NCBI RefSeq assembly: GCF_020166495.1
Contig: NZ_JAINZS010000002.1
Span: 1 to 64,000, forward strand
Direction: 5' to 3'
DNA: 64,000 nt
DNA from: Robertkochia aurantiaca
Lineage (GTDB): Bacteria > Bacteroidota > Bacteroidia > Flavobacteriales > Flavobacteriaceae
The position numbers and the translations under genes were made by a program. Position 1 is the stretch's first letter; each line of letters starts with the position of its first letter. Below, in pieces: positions 19,701 to 27,271 of this stretch. Below the pieces are notes generated by a model. The model saw nothing but the letters and a program-made list of their open reading frames with translations. It was not told where the DNA came from and did not search any database.

Positions 19701-20967
19701 GGTTACCCTAACAGTGACAGACATTGTAGGCTTAACAGATACAGAAACCATTTCCATCACGGTCGAAGATGAAACCTTGCCCGGGTTGGTAACAGATCCT
19801 GCACAGGTTCTTGATTTTGGCAGTGTCATGATCGGTGATCCTGCTGTAAGTAAAGAGTTGACTCTCATGTATCAGGGTGAGAACATCGGTACTGAACTTG
19901 TTATTACAGCCATGGAAATTACGGGAAAAGACAAAGAAGCTTTCTCCCTTCAATCTTCTCTTCCCATAGCACTTGAGGAAGGCTCGTCTGAACCTTTGGT
20001 ACTGGATTTTACTCCTAACCCATTAACAGGAGAAAAGAACGCAGTACTCGAAATTACGCATAACGGAAACAATTCACCTTTTACCATCGATCTTATAGCT
20101 CAGGTAACAGAGGAGGCTGGTAAAGTTCCGGTATTAAGATTAAATGCCGGATCTTCAGAACTACTGCCGGCCACAGATAATGGACCCGATTGGGAGCCTA
20201 TACCACAAAATGGAAGTTACACCAACGAAAAGTACGGTATAAGCAGCGGGATCAACCGATTGACCAGTGCTATGGATTATGACCTCCGCCATGGTTCCAT
20301 ACCCGCATATATAGATAAAACCACATTTAGCGAACTGTATAGCTCTGACCGGTACATGCCTCCGGGAGAAAATAAAATGATCTTCACTTTCAGGATTCCA
20401 GACGGCGATTACACCGTAAATCTTTACATAGGTAATAATGGGAATTATGACATGAATGATCCCCAGATATGCGATATAGAAATAGAAGGGAACATTATCT
20501 CTGAAAATATTAATATAACCAATTGGTTCTCTTCAGGCCAGGGGGGGATGCTACGAATACCTGCAACGGTAAATAATGGAGAAATGAAGTTATCTCTGAA
20601 CAGTCACGGAAACTCGGTAAACATTTATGCCCTGGAATTAATGGGTGAAGATGGCGGTATTTTTGACCCGGAGGAACCAGAGTATGATCTTCAGGTTTCC
20701 CTTTACCCCAACCCGGCAAGTTACCAGGTGACACTAACGCATGAAAACAAACAAAATCCTGTTACCAGTATATCTTTATTCGATATATCCGGACGATTAA
20801 TGAGAAGCTTTGAACCTGCCTCTTATCTTGACGCCCGAAGCTCCGATACCGTTTTATTCTATAGCTTACCGCTATCAGGACTTAATAAGGGAACCTATAT
20901 ACTGGTAACAGAAAGTGAAGACGGTACAATAACGAATAACAAGTTAGTAATAGAAAGATCTCAGTAA
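10729..20967 (+). CDS. Giant secreted multidomain protein with T9SS sorting signal
   Basis: A 3412-residue protein, exported and probably placed on or released from the cell surface by type IX secretion. A hydrophobic signal sequence spans about residues 22-40 (VIFLFSFLVISPVFSQ). Domains in order: beta-propeller-like region (44-600); calcium-binding thrombospondin-3-like stretch (606-661); lectin-like beta-sandwich (670-905); anchor-D-type Ig domain (910-1020); malectin (1024-1195); PKD (1205-1285); malectin (1291-1435); cadherin-like Ig (1444-1538); Kelch propeller with repeated FGG/IGG strands (1542-1844); Ig-like (1855-1951); malectin (1960-2138); PKD (2142-2223); malectin (2229-2403); four PKDs (2406-2750); malectin with an acidic insert (2755-2926); PKD (2932-3014); anchor-D (3020-3129); malectin (3134-3308); T9SS type A tail (3321-3412) starting LYPNPASYQVTL. 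PKD copies carry WDFGDG-type motifs and malectin copies LRINAGG. Malectins bind di- or oligosaccharides, so glycan binding is a reasonable role. No catalytic site is evident. Confidence 0.92.
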   Translation: MIRSLLLKSNEQYSEGKSNSLFCTVIFLFSFLVISPVFSQNVSWGSTGLVGEKVNNPTSLDFAPNGKLYVSQQNGLIWEYTIERDDAEPGNGTYTIVDDNTISLIANNTPNHNDDGEINSTKTRQITGILAAGTPENPILYVTSSDWRIGGKNEPGNDINLDTNSGILTRLRWDGNSWVKTDLVRGLPRCEENHSTNGMDLFELNGETFLFIQQGGNTNMGAPSNNFAGSSEYYLAGALLVINLSQLETMENSNGGPYTDQRDGVTRFIYDLPTLNDPEREDIDNDHPDFPYESGHPLYNATIDIGDPFGGNNGLNQAFSENAGPVQIFSPGYRNAYDVVVTENGNIYTYDNGPNGGWGGPPVIRTEKGNLKGDDSSTTFDASDGDYVTNEFNYSNGKTHSDQLHFVGNITDSFNSYYAGHPVPIRAFPGQAGVIEYEYNGDEWVESGSYDWADLISGVSGYFQNSFSMADFPDDPRQAEYTTDDQNAPGIRILDFVKSSTNGMCEYTASNFSGALKGSLLAASFNGDINWYKLNSSGNGLEEKDNEFLTGFGSIPLDVIAQGDDDIFPGTIWAATYGADDITVFEPADFGECPKEGESKYDPLADYDLDGFTNEDESLNKTDPCSAGSKPKDADGDFISDLMDEDDDNDGIIDSEDPFVIDPDNGLTTELPVDHPFWNNDPGTGFFGLGFTGLMLSLDSETEYLDLFDTDNMSFGGAGGKATVDETSSGTAMGESNNQEYAFQFGVNVDDTSNPFTLHGKIETPFDGSAPLQGQSYGIFLGNGDQDNFLMVAINEGTNSSDEVSGILIYTEDEGKIKENSYDIPGLTGAAGVDLYIGVNPSNQIAYISYSLDNGKTLQSVGIPVKLNPDWFNADDNMGLAVGIISTSGSSSSPFTATWDFLNVTEDQPNTLSVTPNELDFGQLSIDGSGAELSIEAINEGGAEDQTVEITAINVLNDSENIFIVGTNSPLSIAPGAKKQISVMAEPKSNLGIYTATLEIQHSGVNSPLSIPLKVEFADIAVLKPILRINAGGGNVNSSDSGPDWTENNFNGSGIRTNYTVNTGNVYNSSFAFGARDNSIPEYIDEATFDAIFDQERYDPGSAPEMEFAIPLENGDYVIRLYLGTSFEGTNSPGSRIFDILIENEIKVDNFDPVESFGFAVAGTVSIPATITDGVLNLSFNHDTENPNINAIEILTQESFTGVTAVIKSNLNSGIAPLEVTFDATGSSAVNGITEYYWNFGDGNTSSSAIADHLYESPGIYQVLLTVSDGINTDSASTTITVNESIPNNDFSLAINAGGPEEIFDGITFEADDYFSGGTTYKKTGLDLPAIYETERNANPPVFAYQIPVPNGNYTVDLHFAEIFFESSGKRIFDVYIENDLVLNDFDIVKDAGSLTAVIKSFVTTVEDGNLDLYFSAEANEGGVNRPKVSAIHIKGNGDQQSDITVAEIADQYDEVGNIPELSVTASGGSPEENFTYDISGQPNGISIESTNGQIIGIIEESALTGGVEGNGVHEVTITVSKPSSESVSTTFLWAIGTFDDQWTLYGENTNYTARSENSFVQAGEKFFLFGGRQSPKDMDVYNYKTDSWSTLPNSLPFDFNHVQAVSHEGLIWVMGGFQDNNFPDEIPMSHIWIFDPLNNQWFQGPEIPEQRRRGSAGVAFKDGKFYLIGGNTSGHNGGYVPWVDSYDTFTGEWTVLEDAPHARDHFQAVVYQNEIYAIAGRLSGGDGGYFAPLIPEVDVFDITTNSWKTLPAGSNIPTPRAGAAAALFQNKVYITGGEVKAEDFALTSTEVFEPVSGTWSQAADLNAGRHGTQSIVSGNGIFITGGSPERGGGSQKLMEFYNYGIPSGDVITESTLLTPLEIEIIAKGSGELNLESQNGNQAVFINDIILSGANPELFDIVESPTKNFLLEPNSKRSITINHLGTNAGDNAKLTITYNNSKEIVVDLNSVNEISGDDYFPVFRINAAGPNDFASTDDGPVWLANPVNGAYLTDAYQVNTGTNTNATFAFEARDSSIPEYIDLNTFQELFSFERYDPASGEEMEFKIPLPNGDYKVRLYLGNSFEGTSTVNSRVFDILIEGEQIINNFDPVATFGHKVAGAITSEVTLKDGELDIYFSREVENPVIYAVEILGTTEMSEIKAVATSNTESGTIPLDINFDASLSESDSPITTYLWDFGDGNSAEGSNVTHQYEQAGVFTVVLTITDEAGNTDQDNLTIFVNNSPESVTSYLRINAGGAEDLMATDQGPDWLSNPTNGLYETEAYSVNTGNNTTTNLTFEARHMSLPDYIDQNTFNGIFGTERYDPQKLPEMTFDIPLPDGDYQVNLFMGTSFEGTSSVGTRVFDIQLEGNTVIDNFDPVEAFGFASGGMLSLPVSVSDGILSISFIHELENPQVNAIEIMEVKDMISLEASLEAEPVQGYAPLMVTFKGSNSSGTNAIEKYNWDFGTGDYSEKADTTFTYQNEGTYQAVLKVTDSEGNQAEAVQEIIVEPAPELNARASADPIEGIAPLEVAFNSNESVSELGIVSYFWDFGDDLSTSEEANPTFTFQNPGEYRVILTIEDEIGQSDSDTLAIKIEPVNDIEAIALATPETGQAPLEIQFDGNASTSSYEITTYLWNFGDETTSDEINPIHTYESPGEYEAVLTVENEFGQSDSDTLLISVSPVDDIIAVITTDGNSGTAPFEVSFSAEASFSSYAITEYLWDFGDGTTSTEMNPTHTFKYPGGYQVKLTVTDEQGNTDTTIQNIVVEYPVNAGNIVLRINSGGPEITYSGNEFNEDIYFENGIIESFVGNSVPELYQTIRTSDTKELNYEIPLPNGTYNLVLHFIENEFSDKDGDGTDDNEDDDPNNDDDDKKPNKRKFDVWLENGLVLNDYDIFEIAGVDKPVKEVFSINVSDNNLNIDLSSLPSDGGKGQPLIAAIEVFGINIGKTTPPVALITASPLSGEVPLEVSFTGSTSVDDLGIASYSWDFGDGNTSEEADPVHTFTQVGIYEVTLTVTDIVGLTDTETISITVEDETLPGLVTDPAQVLDFGSVMIGDPAVSKELTLMYQGENIGTELVITAMEITGKDKEAFSLQSSLPIALEEGSSEPLVLDFTPNPLTGEKNAVLEITHNGNNSPFTIDLIAQVTEEAGKVPVLRLNAGSSELLPATDNGPDWEPIPQNGSYTNEKYGISSGINRLTSAMDYDLRHGSIPAYIDKTTFSELYSSDRYMPPGENKMIFTFRIPDGDYTVNLYIGNNGNYDMNDPQICDIEIEGNIISENINITNWFSSGQGGMLRIPATVNNGEMKLSLNSHGNSVNIYALELMGEDGGIFDPEEPEYDLQVSLYPNPASYQVTLTHENKQNPVTSISLFDISGRLMRSFEPASYLDARSSDTVLFYSLPLSGLNKGTYILVTESEDGTITNNKLVIERSQ

Positions 20968-20985
20968 TTTTAATCATTCAATGAA

Positions 20986-21019
20986 ACAAAAGAGCCGGAA
21001 TATTATCCGGCTCTTTTGT
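20986..21019. terminator. Bidirectional terminator after the giant gene
   Basis: ACAAAAGAGCCGG pairs with CCGGCTCTTTTGT around a short AT-rich loop. Flanking A- and T-runs let it work for the giant gene on the plus strand, and possibly for the convergent OmpA gene on the minus strand. Confidence 0.8.
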
Positions 21020-21156
21020 TATGGTTGACCTTTCTTCAACCAATTACTCAATTTATATTTCATGTCGCAGAATGAAAGTAAGATCAAATAAAGGTACACC
21101 CCCTCAAATGAAATTTGTGAATACTATATAATCTCACAAAGCTGAATTATCCTGTA

Positions 21157-22254
21157 TTAGTTCATTAAATGATAATCGGTTCGGCGGTTTTCCCTGTGCT
21201 CCTCCTCAGTACATGGAACATCGTTGACACAGTGGTTCAGAATCTTATTCTCGCCAAATCCTTCTCCTGTTATGCGATCCGGATCTATCCCGGCATCGAT
21301 TACGAATTGAACGATACGATTCGCTCTGCGATCAGCCAGCCAGGTATTATATTTATCACTCCCTCTTGAATCTGCATGAGCGTGTACTTTGATTTTAGCT
21401 TCAGGATAAGAACGCAGGAAAGCGATCAGATCCTGCACGATCTGTTTATCGCCTTTTGTCAGGTAAGAAGAGTCAAATTGAAAATACACTCTCCTGAGCG
21501 ATTGCAAATCCCTCATCATTTGTTCCCTTCTGAGTTCCTCCTTCGATTTTACGGCGATCACTACTTCATCCGGAGAAATCACCTGTCTCGGAACGGTGTC
21601 CTTTTGAATCTCCTCGGGTACCGGCTCCTGAGATTGAGGTATGGCTACAAATTCTTCCTTTTCAACCTCTTCCAATTCATCTTTAACGAATCGGTATACC
21701 AACCCAACAGAATGTTGCACATGATTGGTTCCCTTATCAGTAAACAATCCCCATTTTCCCATGGAGTTCAGGTTTAAGCCCAGTTTACGGGTGAACCATA
21801 TATTCAGTCCGGCTCCGGCATTAAAGGTCGCACGGTCTGCATCCCCGATCCAGGTATAGCCGGTTCCGGTAATTAGGTATGGATCAAACCATCCCTGAGT
21901 ACCGGTTAGCCGGTCCAGCTGGTAACTTAATTTGGCATCTATGGCCACATAAGTTTGAGCTTCATTCAATACTTTCCCGTCAACGATTTTTCCCGGATCA
22001 TATTCATTATAGCTTCCTATAGCTTCAAATCCGAAGCCATTTGCCAGATAGTATCCGAAAGTTAAACGAGAAGGATAGGGAACTGCATGCCATATCTCTT
22101 CAAAATTGAAATAATCGTTTAATCCAGGTCCGGAATCATCTACGAAATTATACCCCAAACCGACCTGGAAAAAATCATTTCTTTCCTGGGCTTTCAATCC
22201 AAGGCACGAAAAATAAATTAATAGGAGAACGATGTAGGGGGACACTCGGCTCAT
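21157..22254 (-). CDS. OmpA-family outer membrane protein (paralogue 1)
   Basis: A 365-residue outer membrane protein. It has a signal peptide to about residue 22 (LGLKAQ), then a beta-barrel-like domain rich in alternating aromatic strands (GLGYNFVDDSGPGLNDYFNF). A charged and proline-rich linker follows at about 195-240, then an OmpA-like peptidoglycan-binding domain (250-365). Binding residues sit in HAHADSRGSDKYN and LADRRANRIV, and there is a cysteine pair in the C-terminal loop (NHCVNDVPCT). It would tether the outer membrane to the cell wall. It is clearly a paralogue of the genes at 24704 and 25943, sharing the NFVDDSG and WFDPYL motifs. Confidence 0.92.
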   Translation of the reverse strand: MSRVSPYIVLLLIYFSCLGLKAQERNDFFQVGLGYNFVDDSGPGLNDYFNFEEIWHAVPYPSRLTFGYYLANGFGFEAIGSYNEYDPGKIVDGKVLNEAQTYVAIDAKLSYQLDRLTGTQGWFDPYLITGTGYTWIGDADRATFNAGAGLNIWFTRKLGLNLNSMGKWGLFTDKGTNHVQHSVGLVYRFVKDELEEVEKEEFVAIPQSQEPVPEEIQKDTVPRQVISPDEVVIAVKSKEELRREQMMRDLQSLRRVYFQFDSSYLTKGDKQIVQDLIAFLRSYPEAKIKVHAHADSRGSDKYNTWLADRRANRIVQFVIDAGIDPDRITGEGFGENKILNHCVNDVPCTEEEHRENRRTDYHLMN

Positions 22255-22445
22255 AGCTAAAGGAATTAGTTGATAGTGAGTAAATTAAGACATAAATAGG
22301 AGTATTCATAAAATTTCCCATAAATAACATAAATGAGCCGACAGATTACTGTAGTCAGTTTTCAACTAAAACTTAGGTCAAATTAGTCTGCTGTTAATTC
22401 AAGTAAAATGATAATGCATATAATTTAAAATAATTTATCGTATAA

Positions 22446-23693
22446 TTAATGAGGAGCCAGGACCTTATTTTGAAAATAATCTTGGAGTATTGTTCCATAT
22501 TTTACCTTAAAATTTTGATAAGAAAAGTTTTGAGACAATTTCAGAGCATTTTCCCTTTGAATCTGATGTAATTCTTTTTTACTGCAGTATCGAATGAAAT
22601 CATCCAATATCACTTCATTTAATTCCTCGACTTTTGAAGGTAATACATAACCTACATTTGCGCTTTTTATTAAATCAGATTGCCATCCACCATAATTAAT
22701 TAAAACCGGTCTGCCGGCAGCCAAGGAATCAAAAAATTTATTCGCGGAGTTTGCCCAAAGTTCACTTATTGAAATTACAAACGAACTTCCCATCTCAACT
22801 TGCGAATAAATACAAGGTAAAACAGCTTTTGAGACCGGATCCTTAAAAAAAACATTCTTATCCAACACTTTCAAACTTTTTGCTAGTGCTATTATCTGTT
22901 CTTTTTGCTTTCCTTTACCATATAAATAAAAATTAATATCACCATCCCTTTTTCGCAATTCATAAGCTAATCGAATAACATATTCCAATCCATTTACGTC
23001 GCCAAAGGCTCCCGCATAGACAATAGAAAATGAGCCCTCTTTTTGTAAATCCCGTTTCAAATCAGTCCCATGATCTTTCATTCTCTTCGAAAACATATCG
23101 ACAAGAGCGATATTTTCGATAACTGTTGTATTCAGTGAATTTTTATCAAATCTTCTTAATATAGATGATTCCATATCCACAGATAATGGGATGATATGTG
23201 AAGAACCACAATATACCATTGCCTCTAATTTTATTGCTATTCTTTTTAGCAATTTATTTTTCAAAGCTCCAATCGCTATTGCTGCTTCAGGCCATACATC
23301 TCTTGCTTCAAAAAAGTAATCTGTACCATCCCAATATTTTTTTACAAGGGCAGGAATCCCAATTGTTAAAGGCGGTGAGGAAACTATTACCAGATCAGTT
23401 TTTATGAAAACAAGACGAATACTCGCTAAAATAGCGAAATACAAAAACTCCAGAACTCTTAAGAAATAACTCTTGGAATTATCATATTTTAAGGTCTTCA
23501 AAATTTTTATTGTTATACCATCCAATTGTATTTCACTCCATATTTTATTTGTTTTTTGTTCAACAAAACCAGATGAGGTGATTAATGTAACTTGATGCCC
23601 CAGTTCGATAAGGAGCCTTGAAAGGTCATAAGCTCTGGTATTTCCTGATGTTTCGGCAGTTAAAAAATATTGATGTAGAATTACAATTTTCAT
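22446..23693 (-). CDS. WbuB-like glycosyltransferase family 4 protein
   Basis: A 415-residue GT-B enzyme. It starts MKIVILHQYFLTAETSG, has FFEARDVWPEAAIAIGALK near residue 130 and NSANKFFDSLAAGRPVLIN near residue 315, all matching WbuB-type transferases and the plus-strand paralogue at 5158. The coding DNA is visibly richer in A and T than the OmpA genes on both sides. It is the second gene of a minus-strand pair with the GT2 at 23709, which ends 15 bases upstream. Acceptor and donor are unknown. Confidence 0.9.
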   Translation of the reverse strand: MKIVILHQYFLTAETSGNTRAYDLSRLLIELGHQVTLITSSGFVEQKTNKIWSEIQLDGITIKILKTLKYDNSKSYFLRVLEFLYFAILASIRLVFIKTDLVIVSSPPLTIGIPALVKKYWDGTDYFFEARDVWPEAAIAIGALKNKLLKRIAIKLEAMVYCGSSHIIPLSVDMESSILRRFDKNSLNTTVIENIALVDMFSKRMKDHGTDLKRDLQKEGSFSIVYAGAFGDVNGLEYVIRLAYELRKRDGDINFYLYGKGKQKEQIIALAKSLKVLDKNVFFKDPVSKAVLPCIYSQVEMGSSFVISISELWANSANKFFDSLAAGRPVLINYGGWQSDLIKSANVGYVLPSKVEELNEVILDDFIRYCSKKELHQIQRENALKLSQNFSYQNFKVKYGTILQDYFQNKVLAPH

Positions 23694-23708
23694 AATAAAA
23701 TCAAATCC

Positions 23709-24545
23709 TTATAAACGGGAATTCTGTGGCGATATTAGTTTTAACTTCGCTAACAGTCTTTTAACCAAAGCTGCTTCACGATGTAAAAAGAACAGAAAAT
23801 CATATTCCAAGGGATCTGATAAATAAATACCGATATAACCTTTGAATAATTTAAATGTCGTAGATAATTCATAATAAATACCTTTATTTTTCCTCGAAGC
23901 TGAGTTGGGTCTTTTTCTGTAATAATATATTGCTCCGGGATCGGTAATTACTATTCTTCTAATTCGTTTAGACAGCAATGCCATAAAAATGGAATCTTGC
24001 CCATTTTTATATTTTGGTTCGAAATGCATACCTAAAAGCATTTTTTTTGGAAAAATTTTGGCCCAAACCGTGGCGCTATGAACTTTGAAGTCAATTAAGG
24101 ATAGGTTGCTCACCCCAATTTTCCTTTTGAATTCAATAAAATAAGGGTTTATTCCTGATTTTAGTTGTAGGTTATCTAAAGACATTACGTTGGTAAAAAC
24201 AACACTATCATCAGAAATTTCAAAATTCATTGCCTGAAGATAGTTCTCGGATAAAATATCATCGTCATCTACAAAAAGTATATAGCTGCCACGACTTTTG
24301 TTTAAACCTAAATTTCTAGCTGTACTTACGTTTGCTTCAGGGATATAGAACAGTTGTAATGCAAAAAATTGATGCTTTAATTTAAATGTTTTAATTTCTT
24401 CGAAATAAGGATCTTTCGGCCCATTAAGAATCAACAATACTTCATACGAATGGGAAGAAGTACTTTGTGCCATTACAGATTTAAGACAATCATATAAATA
24501 TTTGTCGGGCTTGTAAGAAGGTATTATAATAGAAAAGTCTATCAT
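23709..24545 (-). CDS. Glycosyltransferase family 2 protein
   Basis: A 278-residue GT-A enzyme with IDFSIIIPSYKPDKYLYDCL at the start, ISTARNLGLNKSRGSYIL-type sequence around residue 80 and the metal motif LFVDDDDIL near residue 95. The expected nucleotide-loop DGS/DGST is replaced by LILNGPKDP, a common variant. The C-terminal part is basic. It is AT-rich and paired with the downstream GT4. No promoter match was found upstream. The pair sits between OmpA paralogues rather than in the main polysaccharide locus. Confidence 0.86.
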   Translation of the reverse strand: MIDFSIIIPSYKPDKYLYDCLKSVMAQSTSSHSYEVLLILNGPKDPYFEEIKTFKLKHQFFALQLFYIPEANVSTARNLGLNKSRGSYILFVDDDDILSENYLQAMNFEISDDSVVFTNVMSLDNLQLKSGINPYFIEFKRKIGVSNLSLIDFKVHSATVWAKIFPKKMLLGMHFEPKYKNGQDSIFMALLSKRIRRIVITDPGAIYYYRKRPNSASRKNKGIYYELSTTFKLFKGYIGIYLSDPLEYDFLFFLHREAALVKRLLAKLKLISPQNSRL

Positions 24546-24645
24546 TATTGGATAATATCGACATGCATTTAGAAAAAATACTTTATAAATATAGGAAAAT
24601 CAACAAGTTATGAAGTAAAATTATCGATTAACGGGAAAGGAATGC

Positions 24646-24676
24646 AAAAAAAAGCACCTTTATTAAAGGTGCTTTG
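24646..24676 (-). terminator. Terminator (minus strand) after OmpA paralogue 2
   Basis: In the minus-strand transcript AAAGCACCTTTA pairs with TAAAGGTGCTTT and is followed by a run of eight T. It lies 28 bases beyond the OmpA stop at 24704, so transcription of the OmpA pair is likely to end before the glycosyltransferase genes. Confidence 0.82.
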
Positions 24677-24703
24677 ATAACTTTATCTATAACAGGTTAT
24701 TAA

Positions 24704-25822
24704 TTATTCAAATAATATATATTCTGTTCTCCTGTTTTGACGATGCTCTTCTCTTGAACATGGATTAGCATCCCCGCAATCGTTAATAAGATCAGACTCT
24801 CCGTGTCCGATAGCCTTTAATCTAGAAGAGTTGATACCTCTCTCGGTCAGATACTCCACAATTCTGTTCGCTCGCTTTTCAGAAAGCCATTTATTATAGG
24901 CTGTATCTCCACGCTGGTCTGCATGGGCATGTATCTCAAGCTTAGCCTCAGGAAACTCCTCCATAAAACTTTCAAGGTTTTCAACAACTTTTTTGTCCTC
25001 TTCAGTGAGATAAGAAGAATCAAAGCGGTAATAAACCGTCTCTATCATATTGAGTTTTCTTCTCATTTCCTCAGCTCTCAGCTCCTCTTCCGATTTCACC
25101 GGAGCAGCCGGCACTACTTCCTCTGCAGGCTCTTCAGGAAGTTCCGGCTCAACATCTTCCACTACTTCTTCCTGCTGGGGTTCCGGCGAAGGATTATTCT
25201 GTACTACCGCAGGAATGCTTCCGGGAGTAGATTTATTCTTTTTAAGCCCCTGCCCGAATCTGAATACCACCCCAGCACTATGCTGAAGATGGTTAGAATT
25301 AATGTCTGAATTAAGGGACCATTTTCCAAAGGTGTTGAAGTTCAATCCCCAGGAATCAGAAAACCAGGCATTAAAACCAAGACCTGCGTTGAAGGTGGTT
25401 CTGGCTACATCTTCTATGGATGTATTTCCTATTCCGGTTGCCACATACGGATCGAACCATCCGGTTGAACCTATCAAATGATTAAGATCATAGCTGATTT
25501 TTAAATCTATGGCTCGATAGTCTCTTTCTTCCAGGATCTCTTCGCCATCAACTATAAGCCCTTCATTATATTTATTGATCGATCCTATCAATTCAAATCC
25601 TAAGCCATTTTGAAGATAATAACCTGCGCTTAAACGATTGGGATAGGCGGTGGTGGCCCAATGATCATCAAAGTCGATAAATTCAGACCAGCGGGATCCA
25701 GAATCATCCACAAAATTATAGCCCAGACCGAACATCCAGTAATTCCCCTCTTCCTGAGCCATAATATCCTGGCTGGGTATAAAAAGTAAGCTAAATAAAA
25801 ATCCTAGGTAAAGATTTCTCAT
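24704..25822 (-). CDS. OmpA-family outer membrane protein (paralogue 2)
   Basis: A 372-residue outer membrane protein: signal peptide to about residue 22 (SQDIMAQ), beta-barrel-like N-terminal domain (GLGYNFVDDSGSRWSEFIDF), and a linker very rich in Glu and Pro (about 205-245). An OmpA C-terminal domain (255-372) has HAHADQRGDTAYN and LSEKRANRIVEYL as the peptidoglycan contacts. A Cys pair near the end is in the same place as in paralogue 1. It has its own terminator on the minus strand. A TATTTTTG element lies at 25866-25873 upstream. Confidence 0.92.
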   Translation of the reverse strand: MRNLYLGFLFSLLFIPSQDIMAQEEGNYWMFGLGYNFVDDSGSRWSEFIDFDDHWATTAYPNRLSAGYYLQNGLGFELIGSINKYNEGLIVDGEEILEERDYRAIDLKISYDLNHLIGSTGWFDPYVATGIGNTSIEDVARTTFNAGLGFNAWFSDSWGLNFNTFGKWSLNSDINSNHLQHSAGVVFRFGQGLKKNKSTPGSIPAVVQNNPSPEPQQEEVVEDVEPELPEEPAEEVVPAAPVKSEEELRAEEMRRKLNMIETVYYRFDSSYLTEEDKKVVENLESFMEEFPEAKLEIHAHADQRGDTAYNKWLSEKRANRIVEYLTERGINSSRLKAIGHGESDLINDCGDANPCSREEHRQNRRTEYILFE

Positions 25823-25865
25823 AAATAGTAGTTTAAAAATCAGATAAATGTTTAGAAAATAAGTT

Positions 25866-25873
25866 CAAAAATA
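25866..25873 (-). promoter_or_regulatory. Candidate -7 promoter element for OmpA paralogue 2
   Basis: Read on the minus strand this is TATTTTTG, a full match to TAnnTTTG, about 44 bases before the start at 25822. No TTG at the usual distance was found, so support is partial. Confidence 0.3.
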
Positions 25874-25942
25874 ATTGCTATTTATTATCATGTAAGCCAG
25901 GATATGAACATTTCGTGATCTGTGAACATATCTATCTCACTC

Positions 25943-27082
25943 TCAAATTTTTATAAGAATATAATCAACTCTCCTGCTTTTACGGTAAACCGCCTCTTCA
26001 CAATCTGCGTTCTCACAAGGTGTGCTCAACTCCAACTCTCCTTTGCCGACTCCGTAAATTCTTTCGGCTTCGATACCATTTGAAACCACATAATCAACAA
26101 CACGCTCTGCTCTCTTCTTGGAAAGCATTTCGTTGTACTCGGTATTACCCCGCTCATCGGCATAGGCCTGAACCTGTACGATCATACCTGAGTTCTGTTT
26201 CATGATTGTTACCAGCTGATCTAATACACGCATATCTTCTGCATTCATATAGGAAGAGTTCAGGTCGAAATAAATTCGAGGCAGGGAATTCAACGCGGCC
26301 TCCAGCTCAAAAAAGGCAGAGCGATCTTCTTCCTTTACGCGGCTATTATCGTTTGTTGTAACGGCAGTTTTCTGTGTATTTGAGTCGTTAGGAGCAACAG
26401 GCTGATCTTTAGGCTCCTGAATTTCAAGTTGCCTTCCCTGGTCAGCAGCCTGAGCCAGATCATCTTCTTCATCAGTTTCAATTGTAGTAGTTCGGCTTGA
26501 TTTAGAAAATAATGCAGGCTTAAAAATGATTCCTACTGCATGCTGTAAATAATTCGTACCGCTGGCATTGATTGACCATTTTCCAACTGTATTTAAATTC
26601 ACCGCGATATTTTCACCCAGCCACATATTGAGTCCCAGTCCGGTATCAAAATTTGATTGAGCCTGCGAGTCCAGCCAGGTATACCCCAGACCGGTCAATA
26701 AAAACGGATCAAACCAGCCTGCATCATTAAATAAGCGATTCAGGTGGTAACTCAGATTCGCATCCAACCCAAAATAACTTCGGTCTTCAGCAATAACAGC
26801 TCCGTCTATAACTTTGCCCTCTTTGTAATTGTTCACCCTTCCGATCATTTCGATACTCAAGCCATTACTTAGCTGGTACCCGGCACTAAACCGTGACGGA
26901 TAAGGTGCCACATTCCAGTTCTCTTCGGTATTAAATAATTCCTGAGTTCGGCTACCGGAATCGTCAATCACATTCGCCCCTACTCCGAAAATAACATACT
27001 CGCCTGCGGATTGAGCTTCAGCAGAAAAAATTGAAACGATACCAATTAAGAAGCCCCATTTTCTTAAATGATCGATCAGCAT
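25943..27082 (-). CDS. OmpA-family outer membrane protein (paralogue 3)
   Basis: A 379-residue relative of the two preceding OmpA proteins. It has a signal peptide ending near AEAQSAG, a barrel-like domain with GVGANVIDDSGSRTQELFNT, and a longer polar linker with many Gln, Asp and Thr (about 205-265). The OmpA domain at the C-terminus reads VQAYADERGNTEYNEMLSKKRAERVVDYV, with the peptidoglycan-binding Asp and Arg preserved. It is the most diverged of the three: it retains the C-terminal Cys pair (STPCENADCEE) but lacks the acidic Pro linker. It lies 120 bases upstream of paralogue 2 and in the same direction. Confidence 0.9.
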   Translation of the reverse strand: MLIDHLRKWGFLIGIVSIFSAEAQSAGEYVIFGVGANVIDDSGSRTQELFNTEENWNVAPYPSRFSAGYQLSNGLSIEMIGRVNNYKEGKVIDGAVIAEDRSYFGLDANLSYHLNRLFNDAGWFDPFLLTGLGYTWLDSQAQSNFDTGLGLNMWLGENIAVNLNTVGKWSINASGTNYLQHAVGIIFKPALFSKSSRTTTIETDEEDDLAQAADQGRQLEIQEPKDQPVAPNDSNTQKTAVTTNDNSRVKEEDRSAFFELEAALNSLPRIYFDLNSSYMNAEDMRVLDQLVTIMKQNSGMIVQVQAYADERGNTEYNEMLSKKRAERVVDYVVSNGIEAERIYGVGKGELELSTPCENADCEEAVYRKSRRVDYILIKI

Positions 27083-27271
27083 ATCAATATATTTGGTTGG
27101 TTACTGTAACAAGGGGGGAATCTGTATCTTATTTAGCACAAATCACCCAAAAATCACAGGGTTTTCACGTCGCTAAAATAGAATAATTTCCATATAAAAA
27201 ACACGAAAATTCTGTCCATTACCAAAAGAAATATGGACTTAAAAGGGGATAAAAATGCTATATTCTGTAAA

